Program-made: the position numbers and the translations under genes
In this document: positions 59,350 through 64,000 of the stretch, one piece after another
Layout of the letters: each line of letters starts with the position of its first letter
Position numbering within the stretch: position 1 is the stretch's first letter
Notes under the pieces: generated by a model
Databases searched by the model: none
What the model saw: the letters and a program-made list of their open reading frames with translations, nothing else
What the model was told of the DNA's origin: nothing
NCBI GenBank assembly: GCA_946811185.2
Contig: OX328109.1
Coordinates: forward strand, 37,494,129-37,558,128
Length of the DNA stretch: 64,000 bases
DNA from: Hippopus hippopus
Taxonomy: Eukaryota > Mollusca > Bivalvia > Cardiida > Cardiidae
Reading direction: 5' to 3'

Positions 59350-60810
59350 CCTTGTGTATCCTCCTTGATTATAGCTGTAAAAAGCATAGTTTGGTTTCCC
59401 CTCTCCCTCTATGATGTATGTATCGAAGCCATTGAGACTGTAGTTAAAGTTCTGCACATGATGTAATAGACTCTGCATGACCATTGGGTTACTTCGGAAG
59501 TTTGGACAGATACCATTATAATTACTGGCAGCATCGCCACAGAATTCCCGCAAGGTCTCATCTAGTGCCTGAGCGGTCACATAGGTGGCGCTCATCAGGA
59601 AAGCAGTGTATGATGTTTCCATAAATTGTGACCCTTCGGTTATTGGTCTGTAGTTTGAACATGCCTGTGGATACATTCCACGGCTAGTGGCATCAATGTA
59701 ACAATTAAAGGATATTTCATACCACTCCCTAAAGAATGGCATCTGCTGAAGAGTATTCATGTCAACGGGACTAAACTGGGACATCCAGGAGCGGAAATTT
59801 TCTAGCCCAGGGGCATCTATATCCAGTGTTATGCTGCCTTGGGCTACAGATTCCAAGCCTTGAACAACAGATTGTCTTCGGCCCCAGGTTTCTGTCCCCA
59901 CCATCACAAACTGACCTTGGGCTCCTTGGCGTTGCACCTCCTCCAGAAGTGATCTGAAGTCACTTGTATCAACAATAGCAATGACTACTTTTGCTTCTGG
60001 TTTATTGTTGAGATTTCTCACCACCATCTCAGCATCTCCATATTCATGTGCAGCTGCTATGCAAATGGATCTCTTTGCTCCTTCACTTTTCAGGACATTG
60101 TATCCACTCATACCATAAGCATCCATAGAATAAATAACTTGAACATAGGTCCAATCCATCCTCTTCAACATCAAAACAATGGCAAGCATTTGATGATAAT
60201 CTGAAGGCACCACTCGACTAAATGTTGGAAACATTTCCTTGTCTGACAAAACAACGCTTGTGGCCGAGGACTCAAGGTATGGTACACCAATGGCTCCATG
60301 CTGGACTGCCATTGCTGCTGCTTCTGTACTGTCAAGCTCGCCAACAGTCACCTTGACAAGATTTGGATCAACAACATGTCCTTGCATGTCTATCACCAGC
60401 TTACGTCCTCCAAGTAGGTTGTTCATGAACATGCGCCCTGTCTCGGCATTGTCACAAAGGTCAACAATAAGTGACCCAATTTCAACTCCGTTAAGAATGT
60501 TTGGGAAATTCTGCTTTGCTCTTTCAATAGCATATTTAAATGCAGCAGCATTCACAGCATGTGTTGGTTTTAACATCCCACAACTAAGTACTTCACGACC
60601 TTGACTGTGAAGGTCAAAAAGACCTGCAATGACAAGGTCACCAGGCATGTAGCTAAAATAGACAGGCATTCTCTGAATAAGGCAATTCTGACAACCGCCC
60701 ATGGGGCATGGAGAGCTGGGCAGGCTGGGAAGAATGCTTGTTCTTGAGGTGTCATACATAAATATCTGAGATGGATCTATATTAAGGCCAAGGTCATTGT
60801 AAGATCCAAC
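59350..60810 (-). CDS. Gene C exon: Cys linker plus complete VFT-b
   Basis: A single 1461 nt exon (487 residues, phase 0 both ends, acceptor TTTTCAG, donor GTAGGC). It starts VGSYND; the linker cysteines are SPCPMGGCQNC; PGDLVIAGLFDLH is the first VFT strand. LSCGMLKPTHAVN fits the usual class C N-lobe Cys position. Residues aligned by eye with the mGluR amino-acid site: Ser in ELDSTE, Thr in SSATS, Asp in VPSD, Tyr in DAYGMSG. The mGluR1 Asp318 position is Glu here (GTETWG). The hinge/C-lobe pattern MPFFREWYEISFNC is typical. It is the only VFT in the window carried, linker included, on one exon. The open frame runs on downstream into MITE sequence and the donor ends it. Confidence 0.92.
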
Positions 60811-62504
60811 CTGAAAAGAAGAAAGATATTCAAATTAAAATATGAGTTGTGCTCTTATCAAAAAGGATTTAACCCTTTACCAGCATTTTCTCCTTTTCCC
60901 ACAATGTTTTCTTTCCTTACAAAGACATTTTCAATCATTTGAGACACTTTTCATTTGTTGTCTGCAAAAACTTTCAATTTGGACCAGTGTATACCGGTAA
61001 TTTTGCTGTTTGGTAAAGAGTTAATGCACATGCAAAAAGTTTTAATCCAGGTCAGCCTGCACAGTGCATGCAGGGTGACCTCTTTGAAATATTTTGCCAT
61101 TGTTAAATTTTCGGCATGTCAAAGGGCTACTCTAACTCATGATTCAGCCAGTTTTTAGACAAAATGGATCCATATCTTGTGATGACTTGCTTGGTAAAAT
61201 TCATTACACAGATGTATTAAACCCCCTTTTTCCATAGCACTGCTGATAAAATTTTAGCCCTGAACTCTTTACCAAACAACAAATTTCTAGACTGGTCCAA
61301 ACTGAAAGCATATGCAGACGACAATTTAGATGTGGCTAGAATTGTGTTTTTGGCTATGAAAGGGTTGAAAACATGGTGGGAAAAAGGAGAAAATGCTGGT
61401 TACCAGCATTTTCTCCTTTTCCCACATTGTTTTCTAACCATTCAGAAACACAACCAATCGTTTTAGCCACAATCATTTGTCATCTGCAAATACTTTCAAT
61501 TTAGACCAGTCTACAATTTTGTTGTTTGGTAAAGAGTTAAGTTATAACCCATACAGAGTATGATAAATGAATTAACCCTTTACAATACATCAAAATTTTG
61601 GACTGAATCGAAATGAAAGCCTCTCAAGACAACAAAGTCAATAGAAAAACAAATAAACTGAAGTTCTTTGATAGAGTAGAAAAAATTGTAGGAAAAGGAG
61701 AAAATACAGGGTTACCAGCATTTTCTCCTTTTCCCACAATGTTTTCAAAAGTCTAATTTTCCAGATTCATTAAAACCTTGAATTGTATGGTGGTGGGTTA
61801 ACAATGGTTTAGCCAATTAGAAATTGCCTTCCTTACTGAGCCTTAGATGCAACTAATGGCATTTAACACCTTTTTAAACTTTATTTCAGTAATATTGCAG
61901 AGGTTAGTTCACCTTTTCATGCTTTCCTGGATTTCCTTTTACCAGTGCTTTGCACAGTTTTCTCCCCAAGCCACTTGCTCCTTTACCACATAACCATCAT
62001 CAAAACAATGCTTAGCAATGAGAGAGGAATGATTTCTTTTGCAATGAGTGTCATCAATCCTCAGAAAAAGAAATTGGCTGTCCTGGTGATAGGAACCAGC
62101 GACCCACTTGTCTCAGGGCATGAACATGACCGACTTGGCTACTGTACTTGGCAGAATCAGACTAAAATGTGATCATGAAAGGTTGGTGATATGGCCCACA
62201 GGCTTGGATATTTAAAAATATAAGCCATGTTCTGTAAAATGAGGGTTCAATGCATCACCGAATTGCATTATACCAAGCAAGTCATCATACAATTATGAAT
62301 CTATAAAATCTGTTTGGTCTATTAACTGACTGAATCATAATGTAGAACATTCCTAGACCATGAAGAAAATTTAAAAAAATTAAAGTTTCAACTCATGTCA
62401 GCCTGCACAGACTACGCAGACTGACCTGGGTCAATATTTTTTGCAGATACATTAAACCCCTTTTTCACAGATCATGTCTCACATATAAATGAATAATGAC
62501 TTAC
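60811..62504. repeat. Gene C intron: P, R and S3 repeats
   Basis: P fragment 60870-61023; R about 61020-61260; P 61263-61541 (core at 61378-61425); P 61572-61803; S3 SINE 61850-62150 (minus); R 62226-62478, whose ends CATGTTCTGTAAAATG and TTTTTCACAGATCATG are inverted repeats and stop about 20 nt from the exon donor. Confidence 0.65.
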
Positions 62505-62636
62505 ATTTTTAAATGAGAAAGGCCCAGAAGGTTGATTGTTGTAGTTCCAGAAGAAATGATCAGAAGTTATGTAGTCTCCATTGGCATCAAAAGCTACCCT
62601 TTCTCCTTGGAGGCTGTTGATGTTGGTGTCAGTGAA
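62505..62636 (-). CDS. Gene C exon: C-terminal end of VFT-a
   Basis: A 132 nt exon, phase 0 at both ends, with acceptor TTCACAG and donor GTAAGT. It encodes 44 residues starting FTDTNINSL. The GERVAFDANGDY stretch corresponds to the closing strand region of class C VFT domains (compare the FD.NGD motif of mGluRs), followed by FFWNYNN and PFSFKN. The next exon starts VGSY, the usual start of the inter-VFT linker. The rest of VFT-a must be to the right of the window: I see no further VFT-like exon between 62637 and 64000. Confidence 0.8.
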
Positions 62637-64000
62637 CTGTGAATGTGAAAAAACAAGTAAATTCAATGCAAAACTCACACCATAGTTATCTCTTTAACTC
62701 TTTACCAAACAACACAATTTTAGACTCGCCTAAATTCCATGCAAAAGTCACAGTAGTCAAGTCTTTACCAGTTGATGAAATTTTAGATATGGCGAAATTG
62801 AAAGCATTTGTAAATAAAAAATTAAGTGTAGCTCCAAAGATTGATTTTTGTCTTTGAAACTGTAGAAAACATTGTGTGGAAAGGTTTGCCAAGGTCTGTT
62901 TAACCCTTTACTACATGGCAGAATTTTAGACCTATCCAAATTGAAAGCATTTGCAGATGATAATTTCATAATGATGCAATTTTTCTTTGATAGGTAGAAA
63001 ACTTTGTGGGAAAAGGAGAAAATGCTGGTTACCAGCATTTTCTCCTTTTCCTGCAATGTTTTCAAAAGGCTTCTTCCTCAGGGTCGTTAAAGGTTGATAA
63101 AACATCATATTGTATGGGGTAAGGGGTTTAAACATTAACACCCACATTTGACCTTTTTCCATGTCATAGTGGTGCATTCCTAAAATTGATATACCCTTTA
63201 CCAAAATTCCCAACTTTGAATGATCCTGAGAAAGACAGCATTTGAAAACATTGTGGGAAAAGGAGAACCAGCATTTTCTCCTTTTCCCACAATGTTTTCT
63301 ACCTAGTCAAACACAAATTTCAATTTATTAGCCACATTTATTTTGTCGTCTGCAATTGCTTTTAATTTGGATAAGTCTAAAATTTTGTCGTTTGATAAAG
63401 GGTCAATACATTGCTACCTGCAGATGACAGTTTTGCCAAGCAGCAGACCACTTTTGAGAATATTTTGGCAAAAAGGGAGATGGCTCTTTAAACCAATATT
63501 TCACCACAATGTTTCAGGTCTCTATCTATATATAAACTTTAACCCTTTCAAAAAAAAAAATCCTGTGTTTTCACGATCCTGAAGAGGTGGCTTTTAAAAA
63601 CATGTGATAAAAGGGAAAAAATGTTGGTAACCAGCATTTTCTCCTTTTTCTATAATGTTTATCTACCCTTTCACACACAAATTCCAAAAATGAAGAACAG
63701 TATAACTCTTAGGCTGCTAAGCGTGACTCACTGACTTTTAGCGGGCAGCATAGATTAAGATCAGACTTCACAGAACATGCAGTCTGATCCTGGATCTACT
63801 CTGTCCGATAAGGAGATATCTCTCCTCCAAAAATACCTTTCAAACAGCAACATTTTGGTTTTTGTGGTATTTGTCGAAGACAATACCACTATGAGTTCAA
63901 TATTGAATTTTGAAGACCATGTATCGTATTTTGTGCAAAGCCGAAGGAAATAAACCTTATTAAACTCAATTTTACTCTGGCAAATGAGTTTTTCGGTAGC
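62637..64000. repeat. Right edge: P copies and Q, no exon
   Basis: P 62695-62885, 62898-63130, 63195-63405 and 63540-63690; Q in reverse orientation about 63700-63860. The preceding gene C exon must lie beyond 64000. Confidence 0.6.

Larger units (their letters stand above)
39336..62636 (-). other. Gene model C: multi-Venus-flytrap class C GPCR (5' partial)
   Basis: Eleven exons join in one frame without a stop: 62636-62505, 60810-59350, 58088-56989, 56151-55836, 55049-54896, 53932-52620, 51516-51389, 46942-45586, 44291-44160, 43003-42115, 39436-39336. They total 7083 nt (2360 residues plus stop). Order: end of VFT-a, VFT-b, VFT-c, VFT-d, VFT-e, Cys exon, 7TM, tail. Every junction has GT/AG ends and matching phase. 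No membrane segment or stop lies between the VFTs, so one long chain is the simplest reading. The gene continues past the right edge, because the first visible exon is the C-terminal part of a VFT and starts in phase 0. Predicted role: plasma-membrane receptor with a very large ectodomain. The ligand is unknown. Transcript support is untested. Confidence 0.85.

Noticed and set aside
1..64000. CRISPR array, bacterial operon or phage content
   Set aside because: Spliced genes and MITE/SINE repeats show nuclear eukaryotic DNA. The repeats are inverted and dispersed, without regular spacers.

Overview
Eukaryotic genomic DNA, AT-rich and dense in repeats, with short exons bounded by GT-AG introns. 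The repeat types (tRNA-headed SINEs with ATTG-type tails, palindromic MITEs containing GATCAGACTGCACA or GTCAGCCTGC) look to me like those of bivalve molluscs. I infer a bivalve with moderate confidence and name no species. All recognisable genes are on the minus strand, so transcription runs from high to low coordinates.

The coding content is a tandem cluster of class C G-protein-coupled receptors of an unusual type: several Venus-flytrap (VFT, ANF_receptor / periplasmic-binding-protein type 1) domains in a row, joined by short three-cysteine linkers, ending in one class C seven-helix domain and a short tyrosine-containing tail. Splice sites and phases were read by eye and agree across every junction.

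Unit C (62636 to 39336; 5' end beyond the right edge) has 11 exons and 7083 coding nt (2360 residues). They encode the end of one VFT, four complete VFTs (b to e), a CPxxQxCxC exon, the 7TM exon and the tail exon. Unit B (31726 to 24239) is a second copy of only the last four exons of C: VFT, Cys exon, 7TM and tail (818 residues). Its first exon starts in mid-codon and no proper 5' end is visible. It is either an alternative 3' cassette for the C array or a gene with a hidden start. Unit A (14786 to beyond position 1) starts with a signal peptide and has 11 exons (about 1317 residues) encoding VFT1, VFT2 and most of VFT3. Its 7TM must lie left of the window.

The non-coding DNA is dominated by repeats. 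The main one is a 228-229 bp TTAA-flanked MITE with CCCTTTACC/GGTAAAGGG ends and a 45 bp palindromic core, called P here, with roughly 80 copies or fragments. It looks like a non-autonomous piggyBac-type element. There are also a second TTAA palindromic family (Q, about 215 bp), a third palindromic MITE (R, about 250 bp), four tRNA-derived SINE groups (S1-S4), a hairpin family T, a large foldback at 27.05-27.39 kb and a TIR element at 40.0-41.3 kb. These fill most introns and the spacers at 14.8-24.2 and 31.7-39.3 kb, and several abut splice sites.

Inferred function: multi-VFT cell-surface receptors. Some VFTs keep the amino-acid-binding residues known from mGluRs and others have lost them. 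The 7TM domain is strongly conserved between B and C and resembles GPRC5/BOSS-type class C receptors, and the tails share a YSTV tyrosine motif.
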